Positions 11,206 to 25,059 of a stretch of DNA of 64,000 bases are shown one piece after another. The stretch covers positions 101,201,890-101,265,889 of the forward strand of contig CM073889.1 of NCBI GenBank assembly GCA_037176705.1, read 5' to 3'. The notes under the pieces are model-generated. The model did no database searches, was not told where the DNA came from, and worked only from the letters and a program-made list of their open reading frames with translations. Each line of letters starts with the position of its first letter. Position 1 is the stretch's first letter. The translations under genes and the position numbers were made by a program. Source of the stretch: Molossus alvarezi. Lineage: Eukaryota; Chordata; Mammalia; Chiroptera; Molossidae.

Positions 11206-12470
11206 ACTTAACCTCTCCCAACCAAGTTTTTCTGTCTGTAAAATGGAGACAGTAATACCTCACTCAGAACTTGTGGTTGCTGAGAATTAAATTAAGCAGC
11301 ACATGTAGCATGCCTTTTTCAATAAATGTTGGTTCACCTGCACAAGCCAGTTGGTAATAAGTCACACACTATATTGACCAGTTCACGGGCCCTCCTCTGA
11401 AGCAGGCTATGGATTAACCTGAACCAGATTAACCTGGGAAGGGCAGTCGGGATGGCGAGAGGTCTGTAAATCATGTCAGATGTGGAATGGCTGATGGAAC
11501 TGGGTATGAACAGGCAGATAAACTTAAATCAAATGTTCTCAGGGGCATGACAAACTTATATTGTGTTGTCCCAGGGAATCAAATTAAGACCAAAGGCTTA
11601 AAGTTACAGGATGCAGATTTCAGTTTCATAAAAGAATTTACTGACAACAATATCGGTACTAATAGTTAACAATTCACATTATGGGCTATTTGCTTTGAGC
11701 TATGTGCTATTATTTTGCGTACACCTCCAAACGACCCTATAAGAAAGGGTTGGTGTAGAGAGTTGTTTAATGACTTGGGAAGCACTTCCCAAATGACGGT
11801 AAATGAAAGTAAGCTTGCTAGTAATGAACTTGTCTACCTGGAATAAAAGCGAGATTCCAGTTCCTACATGTGTTCAAGCAGAGGCTGGCTGAACAGGTGA
11901 TCAAATAAAATTACAACTGGGAAGGGGCACTGATAATGAACTAAGTCCCTTTATTTTAGACACAAGGAACTGAGTCTAGGGACATGAGAGGATTTGGACG
12001 AGGACCACACAGCCAGCGCGCTGAGCGGGCATCATCTAGTGAAGGCCTTGCCTGTCGCTGTGAGAATCGTCCCGCAATGCCAGCTGTTAGCAGACACCAC
12101 TGCAGACAGCGCTGAGTGCTCAGAAGGCAGGGACTCCACAGTTCCAGGCTGCTGCCTGCTTGGCAGAGTGAGAGGCTACACAATGAATTCTCCATTCCTT
12201 CCTGCCTGCAGGAGAGCCCCGCTGTACATCTATGCCCACGGAGTCCCCATTCACCCTTCCTTTTTCTGAGCCTGAGGCTAAGCCTGGGGAGAAAGCCACT
12301 TGGCCATCCAGTACTGTGGTGACAGTTCCTGATGGTTTTCCTCCTCAGAGGAGCTGTCTACTGCATCACTGCTCGCGGGACCCAGGAGAGGGGGCTCTGT
12401 GCAGTTGTCACTGTGTCCTACCTCTGGGGACACATTAGGATGAGTCACAAACTAATATTAATGATGTTTT
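11206..12470. other. intergenic with old MIR-like fragments
   Basis: About 11215-11330 and 11945-12030 have the wording of MIR SINEs (gtaaaatggagacagtaatacc). About 11400-11660 looks like an ancient interspersed repeat I cannot name. No gene found. Confidence 0.45.
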
Positions 12471-12710
12471 TCTTTTTTTTTTTTTTTTAAATCCTCACCC
12501 GAGGACACTTTTCCATTTTTTGTTCAGATAGAGTTGGGGCGGGGGGTGGAACATCAATGTGAAAGGGACACATCGAGTGGCTGCCACCCACACGACCAAC
12601 CAGGGCCAGAGACAAACTGCAACCAAGGTACATACCCTTAGCAGGAACCGAACCTGGGTCTCTCTGGACCGCAGTCCGATGCTCTAACCGCTGAGCCAAA
12701 CCAGCCAGGG
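12471..12710 (-). mobile_element. Ves SINE type A
   Basis: Complete copy with poly-T, 3' box aatcctcacccgaggacac and head ccagccagggc. Confidence 0.9.
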
Positions 12711-12906
12711 CTTTTTTTCCTTTCTTGAGAGAGAGAGAGAAACATCGATGTGAGAGAGACACATCACTTGGTTGCCTCCCCCATGACCCAGACCAGGGAC
12801 AGGGATTGAACCTGCAACCCAAGTAAGTGCCCTTAAGCAGAAATTGAACCGGAGACCCTTCGGTCTGCAGGCCAGCGCTCCAACTGCTGAGCCAAACCAG
12901 CCAGGG
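12711..12906 (-). mobile_element. Ves SINE type A, tandem neighbour
   Basis: It begins where the previous copy ends and lacks the 3' box. The sequence taatattaatga lies left of the pair and right of this copy, so the two together sit in one duplication: one SINE inserted into the tail of the other. Confidence 0.85.
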
Positions 12907-13044
12907 TTAATATTAATGAAATTTTGAAAACACTTGCCTGTGCCAGGCACTGTTGTCAAAGTTTCAGGTATACTAACCCCTTTAATAGTCATTACAACCC
13001 TCCAGAATAGCACTTACTCATCATCAACATTTACTCTCGCAAGT

Positions 13045-13130
13045 TAGATGAACTTACCGACATCACAGAGCTAGCAAGTGGGGATTCAAACGCGGGCAGT
13101 CTGGCCGCAGAGCCCACTCTCACTCACGGG
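13045..13130 (-). mobile_element. MIR-like fragment
   Basis: cacagagctagcaagtgggg and the following ggcagtctggc block have the core wording of MIR SINEs. Confidence 0.5.
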
Positions 13131-13216
13131 CAAAGGCCACGACAGGGCTCTTTTGGGCAGCACCACCAGGGTGGCAAGATTCATCCTGATGGTCAAACTC
13201 AAATGAGCTAACATCT

Positions 13217-13675
13217 GGGTGTGTTAATTCGCTAGGGCTGCTGTGATAAAAATATCACAAACTGGGTGGTTTCAACAACGGAAATTTATTGTCTCATAGT
13301 TCTGAAAGCCAGAAGTCCGAAATCAGGTACGGACAGAGTTGGTTCCTTCTGAGGGCTGTGAGGGAGCAGCTGTCCTCTAGTCTCTGGTGGTTTGCTGGCC
13401 ATCTCTGGCTTTCCTTGACTTGTAGAAGAATCACCTCAGTCTCTGCGTTCATCTCCTCATGGTGCTTGTTCTCTCTGTATGAGTCTCTGTGCCCAAATTA
13501 CCTCTTTTTATAAGGTCACCAGTCATACTGGATTAAGATCCACCCTAATGACCTCATCTCCACTAATTCCATCTGCAATGACCGTTTCCAAACAAGGTCA
13601 CATTGTGAGGTACCGGGGCTTAGAACTTAAACATATGAACTTGGAGCGAGGGACATAATTCAATCCACAACACTG
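13217..13675 (-). mobile_element. MaLR (MLT1-type) LTR, antisense
   Basis: Nearly full-length LTR in reverse: gtgttaattcgctagggctg at one end and ttcaatccacaacac at the other, with ataaggtcaccagtcatac inside. Confidence 0.75.
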
Positions 13676-14144
13676 GGTGAAAACAACTAATCTAGGGAAG
13701 ATTTGAAGAACTATAATTGACCTCAGAGGACATGGTCAGATTTATTGGTGCTAATGAACCAACCAAATTATGTGAAAGTTATTTTCATATAAAACATGAT
13801 CAAGTTTTATAGAAGGATGTTAACTATGCTATGAGACTGCTGGTCTCCTTAGGCAACATGGACCTCCAAGAAGTTAGCATGAGCCTAAAGGACTTATGAC
13901 CTAGTCTGTGTTATACCCTGTCATTGTGTGGAGAATGAGGACGGGGATATCTAGAGGAAAGACAACAGAAGAGCAGTGACCCAAACCTCCAAGCCCTCCG
14001 CTGGGTCACCAGGTATCAGAGTGATGGCTTAACTGTTTGACAAGGTCATTGAGACTGCCCTATTAAATACTACTAAAATGTCGGGGGGAGAGACTCGGGT
14101 AATTTATTGACTGAGCATTTGGCAATTTCTAATTTTGTTGTCCT
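13676..14144. other. intergenic, nothing recognised
   Basis: No gene, SINE or site identified. Confidence 0.4.
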
Positions 14145-14410
14145 TTTTTCTTTTTCTTTTTTTCTTTTTTTATCCTCACCCGAGGACATTTTTCCATTTT
14201 TTGTACAGATAGAGTGGGAGGGAGAGAGAGGTAGGGAGAGAGAGAGAGAAACATCGACGTGAAGGGACACATCGAGTGGCTGCCACCCGCACGACCAACC
14301 AGAGCCGGGGACAAACTGCAACCGAAGTACGTGCCCTTAGTGGGAACCGAACCCGGGTCTCTCGGGACCGCAGGCCGACGCTCTAACCGCTGAGCCAAAC
14401 TGGCCAGGGC
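14145..14410 (-). mobile_element. Ves SINE type A
   Basis: Complete copy; tgtcctttttc is duplicated on both sides. The head is close to consensus, so it is probably young. Confidence 0.92.
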
Positions 14411-14804
14411 TGTCCTTTTTCCTATTTAGTTCCCAAACATGTAGCAAACGTAACCCCCGAGGCACTGTGGGAGGTGGCTGTCTGCAAGGAGCTCACCATC
14501 CTGTGAAAGACGCACTTGGCACCCAGCTGTTTGTAGTGCAAGGTCACCTGCAGAAGCCTGTGGGGCACGGGGCCAGAGAACCTCTGAAAGGGAGAAGGGA
14601 ACCAGAGGGTGTGGTGTTTAAATGTGGCTAAAAGGAATCTTCTACCAATGTCCAATGTGTGGGAGGGGTGTTCCCTCCCATCACCAAGCAATTTTCCAAC
14701 ACCAGCTGGTGTCTGAGAAGTCAACTTAATACTGACACTACCTACTCAGAGACAGCATCGGATTTCACAGGTTAAGGGCTCAGTCCCACAAGATGTGTAT
14801 GTGC
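14411..14804. other. intergenic, nothing recognised
   Basis: No gene or repeat identified in this stretch. Confidence 0.4.
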
Positions 14805-15045
14805 ATGTTCAACTTTGAACAGATAATACCAAATTCTTTTCAAAGTAGCCGCACCAATTTACACTGTCACTGGCTGTGTACGAGAACCCCTTCTGTTCGT
14901 CCTCCCAACACTTGATCTTTATTTTAACCATTCTGGAGTGTTCCGTTTTGGTTTTAAATTGCATTTCCCTGCTGAAACATGTTTCTATGTTTATGAGCCT
15001 TTCTTCTGTGAATACACTATTTAACTGCCTTCCTCCTTCCCTCAT
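14805..15045 (-). mobile_element. old L1 3' UTR fragment
   Basis: Wording such as ttttcaaagtagccgcaccaa and gcatttccctgctgaaacatg, in reverse, matches old L1 3' ends. No ORF. Confidence 0.6.
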
Positions 15046-15214
15046 CTGAAATTATTTCTACCCATCTAATATGGGCCAGAAACAGCTCTCCTGAGTAGCT
15101 CTTTAAATGTCAAGATTATAAACTGGTTGGAATTTCAAATTAGTGCAGCCTGGGGTCACTGATGGGTGGATTCCCAAGTAATTGAAGGAGTAGAATCATT
15201 AGTCAGCAAAGGGG

Positions 15215-15828
15215 TCAGGTGTGGTTGGCAGACTTCTAACATGTCCCTACCACCCCCAGGTTCCTGCCCCTGGTGTTCTCCCAAACACCAATCAAATATT
15301 AAACTAGGCACTTCTGTGAAGGGATTTTGCAGTTATAATTAAGGTCACAAATAAGTTGGCCTTAAAATAGGAAAATTATCTAGGTAGGTCTGATTTAATC
15401 ACATGAGCCCTTTAAAAGCAGAGAATTTTCTCTGCTCATCTCACATTAGAAGTCAGAGATGCACTCTGGCTGCCCTGGAGGAAAGTGAAAATCCATGTGC
15501 CAGCTGCTTATGGGGGCCACATGCCAAGGAACAGCCTCTAGGAGCTGAGAGCAGTCGCCTGCTGACTAGAAGAAAAACAGGGACCTCAGTCCTGCAACCT
15601 CAAGAAAATGAGTTCTGCTGACACCCAGTGAACTTGGAAGCTCAGACAGCTGCAGACCCACTCAGACATCCTGATTTCAGCCTAGTGAAATCCTGAGCAG
15701 AGAACCCAGCCATACCAATCTTGGATTTCTAACCCACAGAAACCAGGAGACCACACATTTGTGTTGTTTTAAGCCACAAAGTTTTTGGTAATTTGTTATG
15801 CAGCAACACAAAATGAATATACCAAGGA
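15215..15828 (+). mobile_element. MaLR (MLT1-type) LTR, sense
   Basis: ttgtgttgttttaagccaca followed by gtaatttgttatgcagcaac is the MLT1 3' end, and the cacatgagccctttaaaagc block is also typical. The ORFs inside are chance. Confidence 0.7.
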
Positions 15829-16496
15829 AATACGAAATGTCACCTGCTGAGTCACAAGGAGCAGGACCTCTGAGTATGGCTGTGGGAGTACAAGATATAG
15901 GTGTAGGGGCGTTTACATTGTTGTCCATGTGAATGAAGCCCTCTGCATTGGGCAATGCACTCAGCACAACTGTACACAGCAGTCCTGCAGGAGACTCCAT
16001 TCCTGTCTTGTTCCAGCATCTAAGGTACTTCTTTAAATATTTTTTGCCCTTAGTAGAAATGACAGGGTTGAGTTAAATGTGCCCAAGAGTCCACATAAGC
16101 TCAATATTTGGAGCATTTAGTCTATTTTGTGCCTACTCGACCACACACTGGCCCCTCAGTTTATCTACAGCTCTTCTCAGTTTCAACCTCCTGCTTCCCA
16201 TAAACACGTTTGCCCGTCTGTGCTTCTCCCTTATGGAACTGCCACCATGTTCATGAATATGGCTTTGAGGACTGAACGGCTCCCTGGGAATAAACCACAA
16301 GGAAACTCCCCTCCCCTTCCTCCTTTTGATTATGAGTGAACCCACAATATTTAGCTTTAGAGTTCAGGAGGCTGAAAATTAGTGGTTAAAAATTATTTTC
16401 AATCTGTTAAATAGATCAACATATCAGTGCCGGTCACTTTGAGGAACTGCTGACTCACCTGTTAGACTACTAAGGCAGCTTAATAATCAAAAAACA
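15829..16496. other. intergenic, nothing recognised
   Basis: No feature identified. The opposed ORFs at 16127-16345 mirror each other and match nothing I know. Confidence 0.4.
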
Positions 16497-16614
16497 GCCC
16501 TGGCCGGTTTGGCTCAGTGATTGGAGTGTCGGCCTGCGGACCAGAGAGTCCCGGGTTTGGTTCCCGCTAGGGGCACGTACCAAAAAAAAAAGAAAAAACA
16601 AACAAAAACAAAAC
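16497..16614 (+). mobile_element. short Ves SINE (head plus A-tail)
   Basis: A near-consensus type A head stops at ggggcacgtacc and passes straight into an A-rich tail with occasional C. It lacks the middle and 3' box. The same end point recurs at 33823, 41808 and, in reverse, 45127. Confidence 0.88.
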
Positions 16615-16869
16615 CAGGGTCTTTCAGGTGAGCCTTGAATAATTACCTGAAAAAATAAACCAGCTCACAAAGACAGGAAATACAGTTAAAATTACCTAAG
16701 GCAAAAATTAGGTAAGTTAAACAGTCATGCTGCAAGGTGGGCACATTGAAACTTAAAAAAAATCCATGAACAGTGGTTAGTCTAAATTCCTCTCCATTTC
16801 CACCCAATTGCTCCCACTAAGGTCTAACAAGGTGTCAACAGTTGTGATTGCTCTGTAGAGGGTCAATAT

Positions 16870-17060
16870 ATGTTTCTATTGATTATTTTAGAGAGAGAGA
16901 AAGGGAGAGGGAGAGAGAGAAACATTGATGAGAAACATTGATCGGCTGTCTACTACAGGGAATCAAGCCCACAACCCGGGCATGTGCCCCAAGCAGGAAT
17001 TGAACCAGCGACCTCTTGGTGCATAGGTTGATGCTCAACCACTGAGCCATCCCAGTAGGT
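16870..17060 (-). mobile_element. Ves SINE type B
   Basis: Flanked by ggtcaatat / ggtcaatac. Type B end tctattgattattttagagag. Confidence 0.88.
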
Positions 17061-17337
17061 GGTCAATACTTTAAGACAAGGTAAAAGTATGTCTTTGAAA
17101 TCCTAGACTCTCCACATAACATTTAAACTCTGTTATCCTGTCTCTTTGATTGTATCTTTATAAGGATCAAAGTTTTATAAGGATCAGATAAGACCATGTG
17201 TGAAATGCACTTGCACAGTGCCATCAGGTTTAGGTAGTAACTCTTACTAGAAAGGGAACTTTGAAATATATGGTGACAGATTGTAGGAAAGAAAAAAAAT
17301 GAACAAAATAATGAATTTTTCATAAAAATACTTTCCA

Positions 17338-17548
17338 TGCTCAGTTGTTGTGGCTTGGTGTTTAAGTGTCCACCCATGCACCAAGAGGTCACCTGTTCAA
17401 TTCCTGATCGGGGCACATGCCCCGGTTGCCGGCCAGATCTTCAGTGGGAGGCATGCAGGAGGCGGCCAATCAATGTTCTCTCATTGATGTTTCCATTTCT
17501 CTCTCCCTCTACCTTCCTCTCTCTCTAAAATCAATAAAGAAAAAAATA
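17338..17548 (+). mobile_element. Ves SINE type B
   Basis: Contains gcaccaagaggtcacc and ends ctctaaaatcaataaagaaa. Confidence 0.9.
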
Positions 17549-18612
17549 GAAATAAAATGCTTTTCATAATCTTATTCAAACAAATGGGCTATTGTTATTC
17601 TTTATCCTAATGTTCTTTTTCACTCTTTTAGTGTTAGAAGTGGAAAAGGCCTTGGAAGACCTGTCATTCTCAGGGAGGGTGGGTTTAGATGAACTGCAAT
17701 GACCTGGGGGATCTTTTCAAAATTATCCACACTCAAACTTTTAGCAGTATTGAATTAGAAAACTGGTGTGCTACAAAAAATGAGGGAATAAACCACGAAA
17801 GAGGAGGATGTAGGATTCAGGAAACAACACAGGAGTAGCTAAGGCAAGTCCAAAGAACTGCCGCTGGGCATCAGATCCTGGCAACAACCAGTCAAGACAG
17901 GAAGTGTAGTGGGAGGGCAAGATAATTAATAACTCCAGGAAAGCAACACTGCATATAAAGAAAACCATCATACCTCATATAATCTATACAGTATTTATGC
18001 TCATTGTATCAATTGGTGTCCCAAAAACCATATGGCACCTAGGTAAAGCAATGACCCAGAGCCAGGAGTGAGATGTGTTATTACCCCTAGCTCCAAAAGG
18101 ACAAGGAGAGGGAAAGGTTAGTGGAAACTGAAGGGAATCATGTGGAGTTGGCCACCTTGAGGTACATTTTGGCTGAGGAACACACTTGGTCTGAAGAGGC
18201 CTTGAAGGGAGGGAGCCAAGGGAATAAATACCCCGACCATACTCCTTTCTTACCTCCCTCCTTCCCATCCCTGCTGCAGACCCCCACTGGCCAAATCCGA
18301 CAGAGCGCAGAGGCCATGGGAAGTCTGTGGATGTAGTCCATGCAGCTTTCTTGGGCAGCAAAGCAGAGTCAAAGGAGCAGAGATTTGGAGAAGCAAATGG
18401 AAGACATGTGGCACACTCATGAATGATATAAACACTGATTAATGACTTAACCAAAATTTACCAAAACCTATATAGAGGATGTGTGGGAGAAGTTGAGGGA
18501 ATACAGTGTAAAACAGCTGTATGTCAACCATGGCAGGAAGTCAGTAATGTAGAAAGCTCACAGCTTGAAAAACGGTAGTGTGTGTGTATGTATGTATACA
18601 TATAATCATTAA
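17549..18612. other. intergenic, nothing recognised
   Basis: Overlapping ORFs on both strands at 17984-18454 look like chance; no motif or family resemblance was seen. A short TGTA run lies near 18580. Confidence 0.4.
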
Positions 18613-18690
18613 TTTTTTTAAATCCTCACCAGAGGACATTTTTCTATTTATCTTCAGATAGATAAATAGGAGGGAGGGAGAGTATTATTA
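18613..18690 (-). mobile_element. Ves SINE type A, 3' end only
   Basis: 3' box aatcctcaccagaggacat plus part of the middle, then replaced by a type B copy. Confidence 0.75.
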
Positions 18691-18886
18691 TTTTTATGTT
18701 TTTCTTAATTTTTTAGAAAGGGGTAGAAACATTGATGTGAGGGAGAAACATCAGTTAGCTGCCTAATGCACGCCTCCTACTAGGGATTGAGCCTGCAATC
18801 CTGGGCATGTGCCCTGACCGGGAATGGAACCAGGACCTCACAGTCCATGGAACAACACTCAATCCACTGAGCCACACTGGCCAGGC
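18691..18886 (-). mobile_element. Ves SINE type B
   Basis: Head ccacactggccaggc on the right; middle with gggcatgtgccctgaccggg. Confidence 0.88.
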
Positions 18887-19573
18887 TATATGTATTATTT
18901 AGAAATACAGACATAAAACACAAGACAAAAGCAACAGCTAAATGCGTAAAGCCTTTGGGGACTAAGGGAATGGGACATTATACATCTTGCAATATTATGA
19001 TTTTTAGAAATTATATATTTAATAAAAACAAATGAATTTTAAGAAAGTTGCTAGAAGGCTACACAAAAGAACTAAGAGTGGTTACATTTGTGGAGCCGTA
19101 AAAAGAAATGAATAGTGAAAGAACATGAACTTCTAACTTTCCATTGCATTGTTTACTGGAACATCTGCTATTTTAATACCTTAAATAACTAAATTAATCA
19201 ACTGAATTTACTTGCTAAAGGGAATTTATCTTATCCCTCAGAACACTTGAAACCTACTGATTTCTATCAAATGAAGTTCAGGGTGAATCAATGACTTCAT
19301 CAGACATATCGCTTAACAGAGCCTCGGTTAGGACCCAGGACTTCACTGGGAACCCAAAGGCAGAAGTCCCTTCCAAGCACTCCATGCCTCAGAGGGAATA
19401 AGCATGATATAAAGATCCGGCTCATCACCTCTGAGCATTTCTAGGTCCCTAAAGTGAAGCAGCCCAGGGGAGCGGCCCAGGCCAGCAAAGAACAGCCCAG
19501 TCAGGTCACTGTTGCTGAAAACCACTAAGTTTTGGAGTGTCTTGTTATGCAATCTACTCTTTTTTGTTTTGCA
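18887..19573. other. intergenic, nothing recognised
   Basis: AT-rich, no feature identified. Confidence 0.4.
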
Positions 19574-19808
19574 TTTTAATCCTCACCTGAGGATATTTTT
19601 CCATTTATCTTCGGATAGAGTGGGAGGGAAGAAGAGAGGTGGGGGGGGGGTGAGAAACAAGGATGTGAGAGAAACACACCAACTGGTTGCCTCCCACACG
19701 ACCCCGACCAGGGCCAGGGAGGAACTGCAACCGAGGTACGTGCCCGGAACCCATGACTCACTGGTCCGCAGGCTGTCGCTCTAGCCGCTGAGCCAAACCG
19801 GCCAGGGC
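19574..19808 (-). mobile_element. Ves SINE type A
   Basis: Complete apart from a short gap near 19744, where part of the leader to the tRNA-like box is lost. A G-run lies at 19640-19650. Confidence 0.9.
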
Positions 19809-20356
19809 TGCATGTACTCTTTAATAAAAGAAAAATAATATTCCTGTCTCAGAACTATCCACATGCCATCATGCTATTATAATTCTGCTTTCTGATGTGG
19901 TGAAAAATGTCCATTTAAAAATATTTAAATTAAAAAAAAAAAAAAAAAAAGAAACCATAAACGAAACTGAATATTTAATACATTTTGTAGGAATAGAAGG
20001 AATGCAACAAAGATTAGAATTTTATAATATACATGACATTTATGTAAAAGATGTTCCATTTATTTCAAAGAAATTTCCTGTGTTTGTTATTTTCCTCAGA
20101 ATAATAACCAGTAACTACTACTCTCATAGATAAAGGGCTTCATTGTGTTGGGCAGTAATTATAACTTTTTGTTTCAAGTCACTATCATCTCCAAAAACTC
20201 CCTTTCATCTCACCACAGTCTCATTGCACTGTTTCATAGTAAAAATATACTCTACTCAAATTTGAAGAGCCTGAACAAAAGCTAGAAGCCCAAGTTGTTT
20301 AGGTAATGATTTAGTAACCTGATTTAGTAACAGTGTCTATTGGCGCAAACCTTCTA

Positions 20357-20362
20357 TTTATT
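20357..20362 (-). terminator. possible poly(A) signal of C18orf32
   Basis: Plus-strand tttatt, AATAAA on the minus strand, about 230 nt past the stop codon. Other candidates exist further on (for example 20058), so the true 3' end is uncertain. Confidence 0.35.
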
Positions 20363-20594
20363 CATATTATTAAAGCTATTTAATGAAAAAAAAGCTTGGG
20401 AATAAGATCATTAAATATAACTAAATACATTTTAAATATAAATACCATATATTTCCTGATTAGTACCAGGTAAATATCAAAACTGTCGATCCCGATTCTG
20501 GTCTAAGAGAAAAAGGTCAGAGACAATTACAAAGAAGGTGCTTCAGATTATTAGGTCCATTTTGAGAACAATGAGTTCCTCTAGGACAATCACT

Positions 20595-21687
<1,093 letters not shown>

Positions 21688-21810
21688 TTAGTGCATCACA
21701 GATTAATGACTAAAGGAATTTACCTAGATTAAGATATCTGAAAGGACTATTTTTACATTGAATGAAAAACTTAGATCATATTTATTAACTAAAACCAAGA
21801 ATCTATTTAA

Positions 21811-22003
21811 GCCCAGCTGGTGTGGCTCAGTGGATTGAGTGTTGTTCCATAGATTGAGAGGTCCCGGTTCGATTCCCAGTCAGGGCACATGCCCGGGCTG
21901 TGGGCTCCATCCCCAGAAGGAGGCATACAGAAGGCAGCCGATCAATGTTTCTCTCCCACACTGATGTTTCCATCTCTCTCTCTCTCTAAAAAAATAAATA
22001 AAA
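21811..22003 (+). mobile_element. Ves SINE type B
   Basis: Head gcccagctggtgtggctcag, then ggtcccggttcgattcccag; ends ctctaaaaaaataaat. In the leader intron of C18orf32. Confidence 0.9.
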
Positions 22004-22200
22004 ACATAGTAAAAAAATAAATCGATTAAAGATGCTGTTATTTGCCAGCTAAGGGAATAATAGGTGGTAGGCACGATAATAATAGCGAAGTTCCTGCCTT
22101 CAAACCCCTCTAGTCATTGCTTCCCAACCATAAATTTAATGATAAAGGAAAGACACCAACATGTGCTAGGTGCTAGGCAGTTAAACACTTTCCATATATA

Positions 22201-22495
22201 GCTGGCCTTCTGTATCCCCAGGTTTGGCACCATGGAGTCAATCAACCCCAAATAGAAATATTTGGAAAAAAAAAAACAAACCTAGAAAATTCCAAAAAGC
22301 AAAACTTGAATTTGCCATGTACAGAGCACCTTGATGAATCCATGCAAATAAAGTGATGTGTAGGCATACTGTAGCCTAAAAATACTACACCATTATACAG
22401 AGGGGACTCAAGCACCTGGGGATTTTGGTATTGGGGGTGGTGGTGGCGGCGAGGTGTCCAGAAACCAATCCCTGAGGACACTGAAGGACAACGGT
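22201..22495. mobile_element. Tigger-like (Tc1/mariner) non-autonomous element
   Basis: The left end gctggccttctgtatcccc and right end ctgaggacactgaaggacaac are imperfect inverted repeats, with TA at both flanks. Internal wording matches mammalian Tigger-derived elements as I recall them. Old, with no transposase. Confidence 0.6.
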
Positions 22496-22780
22496 ATAGC
22501 TCATTTAATCCGAAACCTAGCGAGGTTGGGTACCCTTGCTATCTTAATTTACACATGAAACAAAGGAAGACAAAACATTAAAGGGCTTGGTAATTATGAC
22601 TTATACTCCAATAATGACCTAATCATCTTCAAGGACAATACTGATGAGCCAAACCTACAATGCTAAGGTATCTAAGATACCACTTTGGAAGCTCCCTAAA
22701 CTGCAAACTGGCTGGCCTTTTCCAGGCAACCCTCCCTTGATATAATTGCTTTTCGTTTTACTTATTTATTTATTTATTTT

Positions 22781-23005
22781 TGTTAATCCTCACCTGAGGA
22801 TATTTTCCCATTGATTTTTAGATAGAGTGAGAGGGAGGGAGGAAGGGAGAGAGAAAAACATTGATGTGAGAGAGCACATCAACTGGTTGCCTCCAGTATG
22901 ACCCTGACAGAAGCTAGGAATTGCACCTGCAACCCAGGTACCTGTCCTTGACAGGGAAATGAACCCTCGACCCTTCAGTCCTCTGCTGAGCCAAACCAGC
23001 CAGGC
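22781..23005 (-). mobile_element. Ves SINE type A
   Basis: 3' box taatcctcacctgaggat; the head is slightly deleted near 22980. Confidence 0.88.
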
Positions 23006-23222
23006 TGCTTTTTAATGGCAATTAAGGTGTACAGTGTAATAAAAAAATTTATTATTATAAATTATTTATTTTCAAAAATTAACACATCTAATTTCCTTGA
23101 TAACTAAAAATCACCTTGCAATTTCTCAAAATCAGCTATTTCTTGAAAAAGAACAAATACTACTTCCACTATATACTATTAAACCAAAGAGTTCTTAAAT
23201 TCACAAGAATTTTTGTTTGCTT

Positions 23223-23443
23223 GTTTTTTTTATCCTCACCTGAGGACATTTTTGCATTTATCTTCAGATAGAGTGGGAGGGAGAGATGGAGGAAAAGAGA
23301 GAAACATCGACTGGCTGCCACCCACACCCCAACTGGGGCCGGGGACAAACTGTAACTGAGGTACATGCCCTTAGTGGGAACCAAACCCAGGACTCTTTGG
23401 TCCACAGGCCGATGCTCTAACCGCTGAGCCAAACTGGCCAGGG
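23223..23443 (-). mobile_element. Ves SINE type A
   Basis: Complete ends; the middle is shortened around the aacatcgactggctgcc region. Confidence 0.9.
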
Positions 23444-23752
23444 CAAATTAACAAAAATTTTTAATCACTTAGAGTAGGCCTCAAAAACTAAGATGCTTCA
23501 GAACACGCATAAGGCTAGAAATTCAGGATGTTAAATTTTCTTACTATGGGTTGAGTCAACATCATGAGTCAGCATCATGACTACAATAAGGCAATTTAAA
23601 ATTATTCACAAAACAAGTGAACAATGACATAGATAATTTAATCTTAATGAAATGAATCACAAGAACGATAAACAAAAACCCAAATGCACATCAATGAATG
23701 ATAAGCTATTTTACAAAGGATTCATAACTGGATTCTTTAAAAAGTCCCCCTA

Positions 23753-24003
23753 GCCCTGGCCGGTTTGGCACAGCAGTTAGAGCGTCGGTCTGCAGTCCGG
23801 AGAGACCCGGGTTCGGTTCCCGCTAAGGGCACGTACTTCAGTTGCAGTTTGTCCCCGGCCCTGGTTGGTCGTGTGGGTGGCAGCCACTCGATGTGTCCCT
23901 TTCACGTGGATGTTTCTCTCTCTCTCTCTCTCCCTTCCACTCTATCTGTACAAAAAATGGAAAAATGTCCTCGGGTGAGGATAAAAAAAATAAAATAAAA
24001 TAA
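23753..24003 (+). mobile_element. Ves SINE type A
   Basis: Near-consensus, with TSD aaagtccccctag / aaagttcccctag. It lies opposite in orientation to the copies at 22781 and 23223 in the same intron. Confidence 0.93.
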
Positions 24004-24028
24004 AAAGTTCCCCTAGTTCCCCTAGTCA

Positions 24029-24131
24029 GCCCTGGCCAGTTTTGCTCAGCAGTCAGAGTGGGTGGATGTACTGAAGGGTCTCCGGTTCCATTCCTGGGTG
24101 GTAGGTTTGATCCCTGGCCCTGTTTTGGCCA
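24029..24131 (+). mobile_element. Ves-like SINE head fragment
   Basis: gccctggccagttttgctcag followed by a divergent tRNA-like region; no 3' box. Confidence 0.7.
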
Positions 24132-24199
24132 TAGATATTTAGAATCAGATCTGGAGACTTAGAGGTGGTCTGGTTTAGGTGGTGCACACTCTTATAGGT

Positions 24200-24440
24200 A
24201 CCACAGCACAGTAATCAAGCAGACTGGCTAGCAGCTGCCTGGATTTGAGATCTGCTTTTCCAACTTTCTTTATGGTGTTCTTGGGCAAATTATTTAACCA
24301 ATCAGTGCCTCACTTCCCGCATGTGTAAAATGTAGACAATAAGAATATCTGCCTCACAGGGATGTGGATTAGATAAATCAACATGCACACAAAGCTCAGA
24401 AGAGTGTTTGCATATATTATGTGCTATGTTAAGTCAAAAA
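24200..24440 (+). mobile_element. MIR-like fragment
   Basis: Contains cttgggcaaattatttaacc and taaaatgtagacaataagaa, typical MIR wording. Confidence 0.5.
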
Positions 24441-25059
24441 AAAAAAAAAGGTCAAAAGTTGTGACTCATCCAAGGATCACACAAAGGTAACTAAGACCAG
24501 AATTCTAAGGTCCGGTCTCCTAGCTCAAGGCTCTTGCCTCTTACCTCTTCTAAAAACACAATGATTATGCTAATCCTCCTCCTACCAAACCTTCAAAAAC
24601 AACGAAACCTTTCAAAACATCTGGCAATGCTCTGAGCACTAGGCTAAGTTGATGACTGGCTATCCCTTCATCATCAAGACTTTTTACCTACCTGCAATTT
24701 GGTTTTAATTAAGTACGTATGTGTTGTTTTAAATAAACTCTCCAGAACAAATACAAAAATCAGTTTTGTCATAATTATGGCTTTTATCAAACTTTTTAAC
24801 TCTCTTCAGAATAAAGCTACTGTATTTCATCTCTTAATCTGCATAATGATTCTTCAATGAGTTAAATTTACTGCATACATGTGGAAACGGGGGCTTAGAA
24901 AGGTCCAGAAGGTGGCTATGATAAATTGAAAAAATTTTCACTTAATCTCTACAAACCAATTCTCGGATACTACAACAAAGTAAGCAAAACGGATTAAAAC
25001 TGTCGAAGGAGAGGAATTTTCTTTCATTCGACTTAGTGCAATACAACAGAACAGAGAGC

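Noticed and set aside
14129..14398. Recurrent 'MAQRLERRPAV...GGSHSMCPFHVDVSLSLSL' proteins across the window
   Set aside because: The same peptide appears wherever a type A SINE lies, on either strand. It is a translation of the repeat.
16497..16575. tRNA gene
   Set aside because: The heads keep A- and B-box-like tRNA resemblance but sit in SINEs and vary between copies; no clean cloverleaf gene was found.
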